Counted from the stretch's first letter, positions 17,433-26,311 are shown. The stretch: 64,000 nucleotides of DNA from Natrinema mahii (GCA_000690595.2 JHUT02000008.1:1-64000), one strand, 5' to 3'. Notes: generated from the sequence alone by a model not told the origin. Made by a program: numbers and translations.

Positions 17433-17480
17433 CGTTTTCAGACCATCGAATACAATATGTTTTCTAAGCGACTGAAAACG
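17433..17480. promoter_or_regulatory. Inverted repeat CGTTTTCAG...CTGAAAACG in the synthetase/UbiD intergenic region
   Basis: Perfect 9-bp arms (17433-17441 and 17472-17480) separated by 30 bp lie between the 3' end of the UbiD-like gene (17492) and the synthetase promoter. It may be a transcription-termination hairpin for the UbiD operon or a binding site for a regulator of the acyl-CoA operon. Confidence 0.35.
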
Positions 17481-17491
17481 CGCTCCGCGTC

Positions 17492-18886
17492 CTACGCGTC
17501 GTCGCGGTTCCCGTCGGCGGACCCGCCGTGACGGGTCTCCCACAGCCGCCGGGCGTCGTCGCGAACGGATGCCGGGAACGATCGATCGAACGCGACTCGC
17601 GGCGCGATATACGCGTCGTCCCACCGCGGATCCCACGCCGCGTTCACGTACAGCCGGGAGCCGGTCTCCCCATCCCGGCGATACCGAGGCCGGTCCGCCA
17701 TCGGTGCCGACGGTTCGCTGAAGATCCAGTCTCGAGACGGATGTGCTTTGAGCCAGATATCGCCGAGGACGCGGCCGAGGTCCCGCGGCGAGACGTCGTC
17801 GTCGACGACGACGACCGTATCGAACAGCGACGAGAAGGCAAAGAGGATATTGGCGAGTTGCCACTCGAACCCGGCGTAGAGAACGTTCGTCGCGACGACA
17901 CAGATCCCGAGTTCGGCCGCCGCCGGGACCAGCACCCACTCGACGGGCGAGATCCCCCAGTAGTCGTCGATGCGGTCGTACAGCGTCGCCGCCGTCACCA
18001 GTCCCGTCAGCTGCAGGTCGTCGGAAAGCGGTCGCTCGAGCGGTGAAAAGGGAAGTACCGGGTCCTCGGTCGCGAGTATCCGTTCGATCGACAGCGCCAG
18101 CGACGTACTCTCGGTCCCGTACTCCCACGCTTCGCGCCGGTCCGACCGGGAGTCGGGATGGCGATCGTCGACCGTCGCCTCGATCACGACCTCGGTGGCG
18201 CTCGGGACGAGCCCCCCATTCGTCGGGACGAGGGGCACGCGCTCTGCGACGCCACAGGCCTGTACCGGGACCTCGAGGCGGTCCCTGACGGCGAGTAAGT
18301 AGGCCGCCGTCACGGCCGCCGGCGGGACGCCGAGGGCGACCGAGACCGTCCCGCCGTCCAGCAGCGACGACAGCGCCGCGGGCGTCCGGACCCGGAGCGT
18401 GTCGTCGCCGATGACGGCACCGTGAACCGGGGCCCAGTGGGTCCCCGCCGCCGTCGATACCGACGCGACGCCGAGCGTCAGGGCGGGCCAGACGTCGTCG
18501 GCGTCGCGCGGCAGCGCCAATTGCCGTATCCCGTCGATGGTGCGTGCGGCCGCCCGTCTGTCGTAGGTCGGCTCCGGCCGGTCGCCGGCCGGCCCCAACC
18601 GCGTGATCGTCTCGAGGACGGCGACGAACGACGCCTCGGGGTCCAGCCCGAGACCCAGCGCGAGCCGCGACCACGGCGCCGACTCGCGTCGCTGCAGTTG
18701 GTCGGGGCCGCTGAACGCGCCGCTGGTGAGATCGGCACCGTCGGTTCGGCCGTACCGGATCGCCGGGCCGCTGGCACGCAGTGCCTCCGCCGCGATGACG
18801 GGCGGCGGCACGTCGAACGGCCCCTCGAGCGTCAGCAACTCGTCGTTGCTCGCCAATCCCTGAACGTACTGTGCAAACGGGATCAT
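17492..18886 (-). CDS. Divergent UbiD-like protein (prFMN decarboxylase superfamily), likely partner subunit
   Basis: A 464-residue relative of UbiD decarboxylases. Retained features are the IPFAQYVQGLA start, the HWAPVHGAVIGDD region aligning with the UbiD TLHRH/prFMN segment, and the C-terminal LYAGFEWQLANILFAFSSLFDTVVVVDDDV segment (quoted in part) that matches the UbiD fold. It lacks the EGPFG/ExxxE catalytic segment present in its neighbour: the corresponding stretch (REAWEYGTES) has no such motif. It overlaps the catalytic UbiD by 4 bp (18883-18886). I infer a non-catalytic or altered-specificity subunit of a heteromer. Confidence 0.6.
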   Translation of the reverse strand: MIPFAQYVQGLASNDELLTLEGPFDVPPPVIAAEALRASGPAIRYGRTDGADLTSGAFSGPDQLQRRESAPWSRLALGLGLDPEASFVAVLETITRLGPAGDRPEPTYDRRAAARTIDGIRQLALPRDADDVWPALTLGVASVSTAAGTHWAPVHGAVIGDDTLRVRTPAALSSLLDGGTVSVALGVPPAAVTAAYLLAVRDRLEVPVQACGVAERVPLVPTNGGLVPSATEVVIEATVDDRHPDSRSDRREAWEYGTESTSLALSIERILATEDPVLPFSPLERPLSDDLQLTGLVTAATLYDRIDDYWGISPVEWVLVPAAAELGICVVATNVLYAGFEWQLANILFAFSSLFDTVVVVDDDVSPRDLGRVLGDIWLKAHPSRDWIFSEPSAPMADRPRYRRDGETGSRLYVNAAWDPRWDDAYIAPRVAFDRSFPASVRDDARRLWETRHGGSADGNRDDA

Positions 18887-20385
18887 CGCGCCTCGCCCTC
18901 CCCGTCGAGGAGATCGAACCGCGCCGCCGACATGCCCGCGGTGACGAGTCGCTCCTGGGCCCGTTTCCGACGGTCGTCGTCGGCCGTCTCGTTCGCCCGT
19001 TCCCCGTCACTGGTCGCATCGATGTACGCCTTCGCGGTCTTGGCTTTCGAGGTCCCCACGTCGGCGCTGCCTTTCTCCTCGGGCGTCTGGTAGATGTTGA
19101 GCGGGACCTTGGGCATCCGTTCGACGCCGAACTGGTGAAAGTCGGCATCCGGGTCGGCGTCCAGCGCGATCGCCGTCAGCACCGCCCGCGGGTCGAACGG
19201 GTCGACGTCTGCGTCGACGAACACGAAGAAATCGATGTGGAGCATTCCCCAGGTCGTAAACACGAAGTTGGCCAGTTGATGGAGGGAGCCCGGGTAGGGA
19301 CGGTCCGTCGCGATGACCCAGACGGTCCGGGAGGTAAAGCGCCACGGAACCGCCGCCTCGACGTCGAAGCCGGCGGCCTGCAGCCCGAGGGTCGCGTCCG
19401 GGCCGGCCGCGGCGAGCTGGAGCGTGCTGCTGGAGTTTCGCCCGTATCCGACGCCGGTCCCTTCGACGCAAAACGGGACTCGGGGCTCCGTCCGGCGTGT
19501 TATCGCGTCGATCGCGAACGCGGGCATCGATCGCCGCGGCCCGTTCATGTACCCGAAGTAATCGCCGAACGGCCCCTCGTCGAGCCGTTCGTTCGGGAGG
19601 ACGCGGCCCTCGAGGACGACCTCCGCCGTCGCCGGGACGTAGAGGTCGTTCGTCTCGCACGGGACGAGATCGACGGGTCGGTCTTTCATGCCGCCCGCGA
19701 AGGTGGCCTCGCTCCGCCCCGCCGGGATCCACATCTCCGTCGTCGACTGGACGACCGGTTCGGCACCGACGACGACCGCCACCGGCATCGGCTCCTCTCG
19801 CGGTTCGTAGTCGTAGTAATACCGGTTCGGGACCTGCTCGCCCGCCAGGAACAGCAGGCTGGCGAATGGCCCATCGTGGATCATCAGCCGATGGCTCGAC
19901 CAGCGGCCCCACCGCGTCTCCGGGTCCGGTGCGACGACGGTGTGGAGGTTCGAGTACCGCCCGCCGTCGCCCCGGTGGATGTACGGCCACGGGAGCGACA
20001 GCAGGTCGACGTCGTCGCCGGTCCGAACGACGTCCTTGCAGGGAGCTGCGTCGCGCTCGAGGACCCGCGGCTCTCGAGGTGATCGGAGCCGATCGATGAG
20101 CCGCTCGTAGTACGCCGCGCCGGACAGGCCGGTCGGCAACCCGATCGCCCGGGCGAGGTGATCCCACGGTCGACGTCGGGGGCCCCGGTACGGATCGCCG
20201 ACGAGCGACGCGTCGACGGCCGTCTCCGCGACCGACTCGAACACCGGCACGCTGCCGTCGGACCGGTTGGCGAGCGTCGTGACCGCGCTCGCCTCGAGGT
20301 CCCACGAGACGGGCTCGTCGAACGAGACGAGGGCGTCCGCCTCGTCGAGGCACTGGAGGAATCCCCGGAACGAATCCACCGTCAT
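18883..20385 (-). CDS. UbiD-family decarboxylase, catalytic type
   Basis: A 500-residue UbiD-family protein, which (de)carboxylates aromatic or alpha,beta-unsaturated acids using prenylated FMN. The prFMN/metal-binding region is seen as GGRYSNLHTVV (residues about 141-151, Asn146), RWSSHRLMIHDG follows, and the catalytic acid loop is DEGPFGDYFGYM (Glu near 270). Length is normal. It overlaps both neighbours by ATGA, indicating a tight operon 20382 to 17492. No ubiX (prenyltransferase for the cofactor) is in this window. Substrate unknown; the archaeal anhydromevalonate-phosphate type cannot be excluded. Confidence 0.85.
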   Translation of the reverse strand: MTVDSFRGFLQCLDEADALVSFDEPVSWDLEASAVTTLANRSDGSVPVFESVAETAVDASLVGDPYRGPRRRPWDHLARAIGLPTGLSGAAYYERLIDRLRSPREPRVLERDAAPCKDVVRTGDDVDLLSLPWPYIHRGDGGRYSNLHTVVAPDPETRWGRWSSHRLMIHDGPFASLLFLAGEQVPNRYYYDYEPREEPMPVAVVVGAEPVVQSTTEMWIPAGRSEATFAGGMKDRPVDLVPCETNDLYVPATAEVVLEGRVLPNERLDEGPFGDYFGYMNGPRRSMPAFAIDAITRRTEPRVPFCVEGTGVGYGRNSSSTLQLAAAGPDATLGLQAAGFDVEAAVPWRFTSRTVWVIATDRPYPGSLHQLANFVFTTWGMLHIDFFVFVDADVDPFDPRAVLTAIALDADPDADFHQFGVERMPKVPLNIYQTPEEKGSADVGTSKAKTAKAYIDATSDGERANETADDDRRKRAQERLVTAGMSAARFDLLDGEGEAR

Positions 20386-20879
20386 GGCTCGTTTTCCGAG
20401 CGGGCGCGGCGGAGCGGATCGTCCTCGAACTCGGTCCGGACGGTCTCGTAGGCGTCAAGTAACGCGGGGCGGTTCGCCGCGAGCTGCTGAAACGCCATCT
20501 CGCGAAGCGCCTCGGCGGTCGAGTCGTACTGGCCGGATTCGACGAGATACCGGAGAATGACGTTGAGGTCGTCGGACCGGGTGTTGACGATGTTCGAGGT
20601 CGACTCCTGGTCCGCCGCGAGCCGGCGCAGGAGGTCCTCGTTGATCCCCGCCGCGTCGATCTCGTCGATGAGTTCGACGTACCGTTGCTCGCTGACGCTC
20701 TCGTGTGGCCCGGCGACGACGGTCAGCGGCCGTGGATCCGTGAGTTCGTCGGGATCGTTTGCGATCCGGACTCGCGCCTCGAAGATCCGCTTCGTCTCCG
20801 CGTCGGTTATCTGGAGTGTCGTTTCCGTCCGCTCCTCGTCGGGCAGATGGTCCGCTGCCGTGATGTACTGGTTTGACAT
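20382..20879 (-). CDS. Unrecognised protein, first gene of the UbiD operon
   Basis: A 165-residue acidic protein starting MSNQYITAADHLPDEERT. The N-terminal half looks like a small alpha/beta domain (TTLQITDAETKRIFEARVRIA, shown in part), and the C-terminal ~60 residues are helical, including YDSTAEALREMAFQQLA, which resembles ribbon-helix-helix or ParD-type helices but lacks their beta strand. It is not matched to a family I know. It overlaps the UbiD start by 4 bp, so it is cotranscribed and probably functions with it, for instance as regulator or cofactor-handling subunit. Confidence 0.65.
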   Translation of the reverse strand: MSNQYITAADHLPDEERTETTLQITDAETKRIFEARVRIANDPDELTDPRPLTVVAGPHESVSEQRYVELIDEIDAAGINEDLLRRLAADQESTSNIVNTRSDDLNVILRYLVESGQYDSTAEALREMAFQQLAANRPALLDAYETVRTEFEDDPLRRARSENEP

Positions 20880-20919
20880 GGCCTCCCGTCGCGTATCGTT
20901 TCCACGACCCACGTTCGTA

Positions 20920-20939
20920 GGGCCACGGGCCAGTGGCCC
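20920..20939. promoter_or_regulatory. Palindrome GGGCCAC-N6-GTGGCCC at the UbiD operon promoter
   Basis: A perfect 7-bp inverted repeat with a 6-bp loop lies about 40-60 bp upstream of the operon's first ATG (20879) and directly after a TATA-like CATAAG (about 20941-20946, complementary strand). It thus sits over the start-site region: an operator, or a 5' hairpin in the mRNA. Confidence 0.5.
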
Positions 20940-21068
20940 TTATGCTCTTTCTCGTCCGCAGGCGACGAGTTCGGCGGGACGAGATGCGACGGTCGCGACG
21001 GGGGCTGCCCCTACTCGAGGGCGCGATCGGAGCGGCGCGTAACTGCAGGCGTCGCTCCGAACGGGACC

Positions 21069-21725
21069 TCAGTAGCCCAACTGCTCGCGGACCAGGACGA
21101 CGGTCGTCCGATCGTCCTCGAGTTCTTGTCGGAAGATGAGCTGCTTGGCGATGGCGGATTCGACGCCGTAGACCTCCTGTGCGCGTTCGTTCTCGAGGGG
21201 GTAGGCCACCGACTCGAGGCGGTCGAGCGCGTCCTCGAGCGTCGGCACGATCTTGTTGACGCCGCTGACGATCACGACGTTGCTCGCGGCGAAGGGGTAC
21301 GCGCCGATCCGGCTGCCAGAGCGGTCGGCCGCGACGAGTTCGCCGGTCTGGGCGATCGCGTTGATGCCGCCGAGGAAGTAGTCGGCGGTCTGAGACTCGC
21401 GGCGGGCCGCCTGCCGTTTCGCGTCGTCGTCGATGCTCCAGATCTCGTCGGCCAGACTCTCCCACTCGTGGTCGCCCGCCGAGAGGTAGTCGTCGAAGCC
21501 AATCTCCTCGAGCGTCGTGGAGTGGCCGTTCATCACCGACGCGCCGGCGGGGATCTGCGACTGGATCGTTTCGAGGGCCTCCGCGGCCGAGTCGGCCACG
21601 ACGACGTCGAAGCCGTTCGCCTCGAGGTTCTCGACGGTCGCCTCGATGGCCTCGTCGGGTGGCAGGTCGTCGAGCGTCGCGTCGATCTCGGCGTCGTCTA
21701 CGTAGTCCGATTTTTGTTGGGACAT
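21069..21725 (-). CDS. LUD-domain protein (LutC/YkgG-like, lactate utilisation type)
   Basis: A 218-residue LUD (LutC-like) domain protein. The LUD fold is indicated by the segment GASVMNGHSTTLEEIG, the ADYFLGGINAIAQTGELV strand-turn region, and SNVVIVSGVNKIVPTLEDAL. LutC is a subunit of the L-lactate oxidase complex LutABC, but standalone LUD proteins without LutAB neighbours, as here, have no assigned function. The start MSQQKSD at 21725 was chosen because earlier codons lie in the leader. It follows the palindromic UbiD promoter region and is separately promoted. Confidence 0.8.
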   Translation of the reverse strand: MSQQKSDYVDDAEIDATLDDLPPDEAIEATVENLEANGFDVVVADSAAEALETIQSQIPAGASVMNGHSTTLEEIGFDDYLSAGDHEWESLADEIWSIDDDAKRQAARRESQTADYFLGGINAIAQTGELVAADRSGSRIGAYPFAASNVVIVSGVNKIVPTLEDALDRLESVAYPLENERAQEVYGVESAIAKQLIFRQELEDDRTTVVLVREQLGY

Positions 21726-21920
21726 CTGCTGTTGCCGTACGTTGGTTGGGGCCGAGATCACCGTAAGTGTTCGCGGATACCGGTGTTAGCTGATTACACT
21801 GGTGTTACTCCCGCCGCTCGGCGAACTGGTCTCGCCGTCGGAGAATCGCCCCTCGTCGCTCGTGACTCCCCCTTGTTCCGCGAGCCAAACGACTAACACG
21901 TCGCCCGTGGTCGACGACGT

Positions 21921-22706
21921 ATGCGGGACTTTCACGTCCACTCGAACTACTCGGACGGCGAGTTCCTCCGGTCGATGGTCCGAGCGGCCGAGGCAGCCGG
22001 TCTCGAGGGCGTCGGCTTCGCCGACCACTGCAACGTGGCCTCGCGCGAGCGGCCCGAGTCGATGCGAGGGGTCTACGGCTTCAACCTCGATCTCACCTAC
22101 GAGCGCCGCCGTCGGGGGATCGAGCGGTTACGGAGCGACTTCGACCTCGAGATCTACGACGCCGTCGAGATGGACTACGATCCGCGCGACGAGGCGGCCA
22201 TCGACGCCTTCCTTTCGGAGGCGGGTTTCGAGTACGCGGTCGGCAGCGTCCACGACGTCGACGGACACAACGTCCAGGTCGCGTCCCACTTCGCGGCGAT
22301 GTCCGACGCCGAACGCGACGCAGTCGTCGACGAGTACTTCGATCGGCTGGTCGCGCTCGTCGAGTCGGAACTGTTCGACATCGCGGCCCACGTCGACCTG
22401 CTCGAGCGGACGCCGCCGCTGCGGGGGCGGGCGACCGAGGGTCACTACCGGCGCGTGGCGCGGGCGCTCGCCGACTCGCCGACGGTGCCGGAGGTAAACG
22501 CCGGCCGGGCGCTTTCCGACGCCGGCGTCGTTCACCCGGCCGAGCGGTTCCTCGAGGTCCTTCGCGACCACGACGTGACCGTCACCGTCGGCACCGACTC
22601 CCACCGCCCCGACGAACTCCCCGATCGGGCCGCCTTCCTCGAGGACTTCCTCGACGAGTGGGGGCTCGAGGCGGTCGACCCGGACGGGATCGCGGGCGGG
22701 CCGTGA
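21921..22706 (+). CDS. PHP-domain metal-dependent phosphoesterase
   Basis: A 261-residue PHP protein, similar to histidinol-phosphatase and to RNase/phosphatase YciV-type enzymes. It binds metals through HVHSNYSD at residues 5-12, GFADHCN (residues about 34-40), and later His/Asp segments FDIAAHVDLLE and VTVGTDSHRP. Full length. It is monocistronic, between the LUD gene and korA. No pathway partner adjacent helps choose between histidinol-phosphate and nucleotide substrates. Confidence 0.87.
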   Translation: MRDFHVHSNYSDGEFLRSMVRAAEAAGLEGVGFADHCNVASRERPESMRGVYGFNLDLTYERRRRGIERLRSDFDLEIYDAVEMDYDPRDEAAIDAFLSEAGFEYAVGSVHDVDGHNVQVASHFAAMSDAERDAVVDEYFDRLVALVESELFDIAAHVDLLERTPPLRGRATEGHYRRVARALADSPTVPEVNAGRALSDAGVVHPAERFLEVLRDHDVTVTVGTDSHRPDELPDRAAFLEDFLDEWGLEAVDPDGIAGGP

Positions 22707-22815
22707 GCCGCCCCGTTCGCAGCAACTCCGAGAAACCTGACAGTCGTTCCCGATCGAATGTGACGGGCGGGGACGAGTTCGGGGCTATCATAATGATCGA
22801 TCACACATATTCTTC

Positions 22816-22829
22816 AATGGATGTCCATT
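22816..22829. promoter_or_regulatory. Perfect inverted repeat AATGGA-TG-TCCATT upstream of korA
   Basis: A 6-bp perfect inverted repeat about 95 bp before korA, flanked on both sides by TTCTTC/CTTCAC. The rest of the 216-bp gap between the PHP gene and korA is AT-rich, and includes AATCTATAGCAAAGTC (22850s) that may be the core promoter. A second short palindrome, ATCATAATGAT, is at 22787-22797. These are candidate regulator sites; no protein is identified. Confidence 0.35.
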
Positions 22830-22922
22830 CTTCACGAAAGATCCTTGGTAATCTATAGCAAAGTCTTTAGGTCGCGTAGAGCAAACTCGAGCGTACGGTC
22901 GACCGTCGGCCACTGATCCACT

Positions 22923-24827
22923 ATGAGCGACGACGAACTCATCTGGCGAATCGCAGGCGGTTCCGGCGACGGGATCGACTCGACGAGCCAGAACTTCGCC
23001 AAGGCGCTGATGCGCTCGGGGCTCGACGTATTTACCCATCGGCACTACCCGTCGCGGATTCGCGGCGGCCACACCTACGTCGAGATCCGGGCCGCGGACC
23101 ACGAGGTACAGTCACGCGGCGACGGCTACAACTTCCTGCTCTCGCTGGGCGACTCCTTCGCCCGCAACCCGCAGGAAGAGGCCTACTACGGCAACGAGGA
23201 GATCAAGCCGCTCTCGGAGAACTTAGACGAGCTTCGCGAGGGCGGGATCATCGTCTACGACGAGGGCCTCATCAGCGAGGAAGACGTCGAAGCGATCGAC
23301 CTCCACGAGCGTGCCGCGGAAAACGATTGGCACGTCTTCCCGATGGACCTGCGCGGACTCGCGCGGGAACACGGCCGCGAGGTCATGCGCAACACCGCCG
23401 GCGTCGGCGTCACCGCCGCCCTGCTGGACATGGACCTCGAGCACATCGAGGACCTGATGTCCGACGCGATGGGCGGGGACGTTCTCGAGGCGAACCTCGA
23501 GATCCTCCACGAGGCCTACGAGACGACGCGGGAGGAGTACGAGTTCGAACACGACCTCCGTGCCCCCGACGGCTCTCACGACGCCGAGCAGGCGCTGCTG
23601 TCGGGTTCGAACGCGATCGCCTACGGCGCGATCGACGCCGGCTGTCGGTTCATCGCCGGCTATCCGATGACGCCGTGGACGGACGTGTTCACGATCCTCA
23701 CGCAGAACTTCCCCGACATGGGCGGGGTCTCCGAGCAGGTCGAGGACGAGATCGCCGCGGCCGCGCTGGCCGTCGGCGCGAGCCACGCCGGCGTCAAGGC
23801 CATGTCCGGCTCCTCCGGCGGCGGCTTCGCGCTGATGAGCGAACCGCTCGGGCTCGCCGAGATGACCGAGACGCCGGTCGTCCTCGTCGAGTCGATGCGG
23901 GCCGGCCCCTCGACCGGGATGCCGACCAAGCCCGAACAGGCCGACCTCGAACACGTCCTCTACACGAGCCAGGGCGACTCCCAGCGGGTCGTCTTCGCGC
24001 CCGGCACCATCGAGGAGGCCTACGAACAGACCCGGTTGGCCTTCGACATCGCCTGGGACTACCAGATCCCGGCGATCGTCATCTACGACCAGAAACTCTC
24101 CGGCGAGAACACCAACGTCGACGTCGACTTCTTCGACCGCGAGGTGTCGCCGGATCTGGGCTCGACGCTGACCGAGGACGAACTCCGGGAGGCCGCCCAC
24201 GACAACTCCGGGAAGTTCAAGCGGTTCGACTACGAGAACGCCGAAAACGGCGTCGCATCGCGGTCGATCCCCGGCCAGAAGGGCGGGCGTTTCCTCGCGA
24301 CCGGCAACGAACACAGCCCGGTCGGCCACATCAGCGAGGACCCCGACAACCGCGTCGCCCAGATGGACCGCCGCCTCGAGAAACTCGAGTCCATCCGCGC
24401 TGAACTCGACGAAGAGCGTGAGTCCACCCAGACCTACTTCGGCGACGAGACGGCCGACTACGGCGTCATCACGTGGGGCTCCTCACAGGGTGCGGTCGAG
24501 GAGGCCATCGAGCGGCTCAACGCGAACGGCCACTCGGTAAAGGGGCTCAGCGTCTCCGACATGATGCCGTTCCCCGAGCAAGAGGTGACCGAGTTCCTCG
24601 AGAGCGTCGACGAGGCGATGGTCGTCGAGATGAACGCCACGGCGCAGTTCCGCGGCCTGCTCCAGAAGGAACTGGGCCGGTTCGGCGAGAAGCTCACGAG
24701 CCTACTGAAGTACAACGGCAACCCCTTCGAGCCCGCGGAGATCGTCGAGGGCTACGAGGTCAACGTCGCCGAGGAGGACCGCGAGCCGACCGCACAGGTA
24801 CGAATCGAACCCGCTGCAGGTGACTGA
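22923..24827 (+). CDS. korA: 2-oxoacid:ferredoxin oxidoreductase, alpha subunit with fused gamma domain (KorA type)
   Basis: A 634-residue subunit of the CoA-acylating 2-oxoacid oxidoreductase that reduces ferredoxin in the TCA cycle. The N-terminal ~180 residues are a gamma domain (RIAGGSGDGIDS, RGGHTYVEIR); from ~215 the alpha domain follows with GYPMTPWTD and GASHAGVKAMSGSSGGGFALM (pyrimidine/TPP contacts) and a C-terminal transketolase domain. Domain order gamma-alpha is the haloarchaeal Kor/Por layout. 2-Oxoglutarate is favoured over pyruvate on haloarchaeal precedent only. It is 2 bp from korB. Confidence 0.85.
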   Translation: MSDDELIWRIAGGSGDGIDSTSQNFAKALMRSGLDVFTHRHYPSRIRGGHTYVEIRAADHEVQSRGDGYNFLLSLGDSFARNPQEEAYYGNEEIKPLSENLDELREGGIIVYDEGLISEEDVEAIDLHERAAENDWHVFPMDLRGLAREHGREVMRNTAGVGVTAALLDMDLEHIEDLMSDAMGGDVLEANLEILHEAYETTREEYEFEHDLRAPDGSHDAEQALLSGSNAIAYGAIDAGCRFIAGYPMTPWTDVFTILTQNFPDMGGVSEQVEDEIAAAALAVGASHAGVKAMSGSSGGGFALMSEPLGLAEMTETPVVLVESMRAGPSTGMPTKPEQADLEHVLYTSQGDSQRVVFAPGTIEEAYEQTRLAFDIAWDYQIPAIVIYDQKLSGENTNVDVDFFDREVSPDLGSTLTEDELREAAHDNSGKFKRFDYENAENGVASRSIPGQKGGRFLATGNEHSPVGHISEDPDNRVAQMDRRLEKLESIRAELDEERESTQTYFGDETADYGVITWGSSQGAVEEAIERLNANGHSVKGLSVSDMMPFPEQEVTEFLESVDEAMVVEMNATAQFRGLLQKELGRFGEKLTSLLKYNGNPFEPAEIVEGYEVNVAEEDREPTAQVRIEPAAGD

Positions 24828-24829
24828 CA

Positions 24830-25765
24830 ATGAGCGCATTCAACGCGATCGGTGAGGAGCGAGAGATCGACCGGGACGAGTTCACCCCCGGTGTCGAACC
24901 GCAGCCGACGTGGTGTCCGGGCTGTGGCGACTTCGGCGTCCTGAAGTCCCTGAAACAGGCGCTGCCGGAGGTCGGCAAGACCCCCGAGGAAGTGCTGACC
25001 GTCACCGGGATCGGCTGTTCGGGCAAGCTGAACAGCTACCTCGACACGTACGGCTTCCACACCATCCACGGCCGCTCGCTGCCGGTCGCCCGCGCGGCCA
25101 AGCTGGCGAATCCGGAACTCGAGGTCATCGCCGCCGGCGGTGACGGCGACGGCTACGGGATCGGCGGCAACCACTTCATCCACACGGCCCGGGAGAACCA
25201 CGACATGACCTACATCGTGTTCAACAACGAGATCTTCGGGCTGACGAAGGGCCAGACCTCGCCGACGAGCCCGAAGGGTCACAAGTCGAAAACCCAGCCC
25301 TCGGGCAGCGCGAAGACGCCGATCCGGCCGCTCTCGCAGTCGCTGACCGCCGGCGCGAGCTACGTTGCCCGCACCGCCGCGGTCAACCCCAACCAGGCGA
25401 AAGAGATCATCGCCGAGGCCATCGAACACGACGGCTTCGCCCACGTCGACTTCCTGACCCAGTGTCCGACCTGGAACAAGGACGCCCGCCAGTACGTCCC
25501 CTACATCGACGTCCAGGAATCCGACGACTACGAGTTCGACGTCACCGACCGCGCGGAAGCCGCCGAGATGATGCGCGAGACCGAGGACGTCTTAAACGAG
25601 GGGACCGTCCTCACGGGCCGGTATTACGTCGACGAGGACCGGCCGTCCTACACCGAGGAGAAGGCGGCCGTCGGCGAGTTGCCCGACCAGCCGCTCGCGG
25701 AACGGTACTTCGACGACGACGCCGAGTGGGAACGCAGCTACGACCTCCTCGAGCGCCACACCTGA
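24830..25765 (+). CDS. korB: 2-oxoacid:ferredoxin oxidoreductase, beta subunit (KorB type)
   Basis: A 311-residue subunit carrying the thiamine-diphosphate site: TWCPGCGDFGVL (Fe-S ligand Cys pair), GIGCSGKLNSY and the TPP motif GGDGDGYGIGGNHFIH. EIFGLTKGQTSPTSPKG is highly typical of archaeal beta subunits. Translation start is 2 bp after korA, so the subunits are cotranscribed and stoichiometric. No separate delta ferredoxin subunit is present, as in other haloarchaea that use an external [2Fe-2S] ferredoxin. Confidence 0.88.
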   Translation: MSAFNAIGEEREIDRDEFTPGVEPQPTWCPGCGDFGVLKSLKQALPEVGKTPEEVLTVTGIGCSGKLNSYLDTYGFHTIHGRSLPVARAAKLANPELEVIAAGGDGDGYGIGGNHFIHTARENHDMTYIVFNNEIFGLTKGQTSPTSPKGHKSKTQPSGSAKTPIRPLSQSLTAGASYVARTAAVNPNQAKEIIAEAIEHDGFAHVDFLTQCPTWNKDARQYVPYIDVQESDDYEFDVTDRAEAAEMMRETEDVLNEGTVLTGRYYVDEDRPSYTEEKAAVGELPDQPLAERYFDDDAEWERSYDLLERHT

Positions 25766-25853
25766 GGACGGGGACGAGCACCCCGCGGACCGACCGGGTC
25801 CCCGTTTTGTTTTCTTCGCGAGAGTCGTCGGCGTAAGGCCGTCTCCGCCGGTC

Positions 25854-26171
25854 TCAGTCGCCGCCGGCACCGAACCCGCCGGCGAACAGCTTCGAGACGT
25901 AGCTCAGTACCAACAGGGCGACGATGAGGCCGGCGAGCAGGCGCGAATCGAAGCCGTACAGCGCTTCGCGGACGCCGTAGCCGACGACCAGGATCCCCAT
26001 CAGCAGTGCCGTCCCGCCGGCCCACCGCGAGGCGTACGCGGGATCGACCGATTCGTCGTAGTTAGCGTGGAGGTCCACCCGCCCGCGAACGGCGATGAGC
26101 CACGCCAGGCCGAGGATCGCGAGCCCACAGCCGATCCAGACGACGCCGCTGATGAGAGTCGGAGCGACCAC
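25854..26171 (-). CDS. Small membrane protein, three hydrophobic segments
   Basis: A 105-residue protein with hydrophobic segments at about 6-25 (GVVWIGCGLAILGLAWLIAV), 48-65 and 72-92 and a Gly-rich tail. I chose the GTG at 26171 because the DNA 27-32 bp upstream reads TTTATT, the haloarchaeal TATA position for a leaderless transcript; an earlier in-frame GTG at 26207 would lie upstream of that box. No family-specific motif. It is convergent with korB. Confidence 0.6.
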   Translation of the reverse strand: MVAPTLISGVVWIGCGLAILGLAWLIAVRGRVDLHANYDESVDPAYASRWAGGTALLMGILVVGYGVREALYGFDSRLLAGLIVALLVLSYVSKLFAGGFGAGGD

Positions 26172-26255
26172 GATGGTCGCTTTGGGCCGACCGCGGGAAT
26201 AAATCACGCGGTTCCGGGCCTCGAGGCGGCCGTCTCACCGCGTCTTCCGTTCGGA

Positions 26256-26274
26256 TATACGTCGTTTTCGTATA
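26256..26274. promoter_or_regulatory. Inverted repeat TATACG-N7-CGTATA before the lrp gene
   Basis: Perfect 6-bp arms end about 10 bp upstream of the TATA-like GATATTTTT (26281-26289), itself ~27 bp before the Lrp start. Lrp proteins commonly bind near their own promoters, so autoregulation is likely. Confidence 0.4.
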
Positions 26275-26311
26275 CAAAAGATATTTTTCCGCCGGAGCAA
26301 AACGTACGCTC

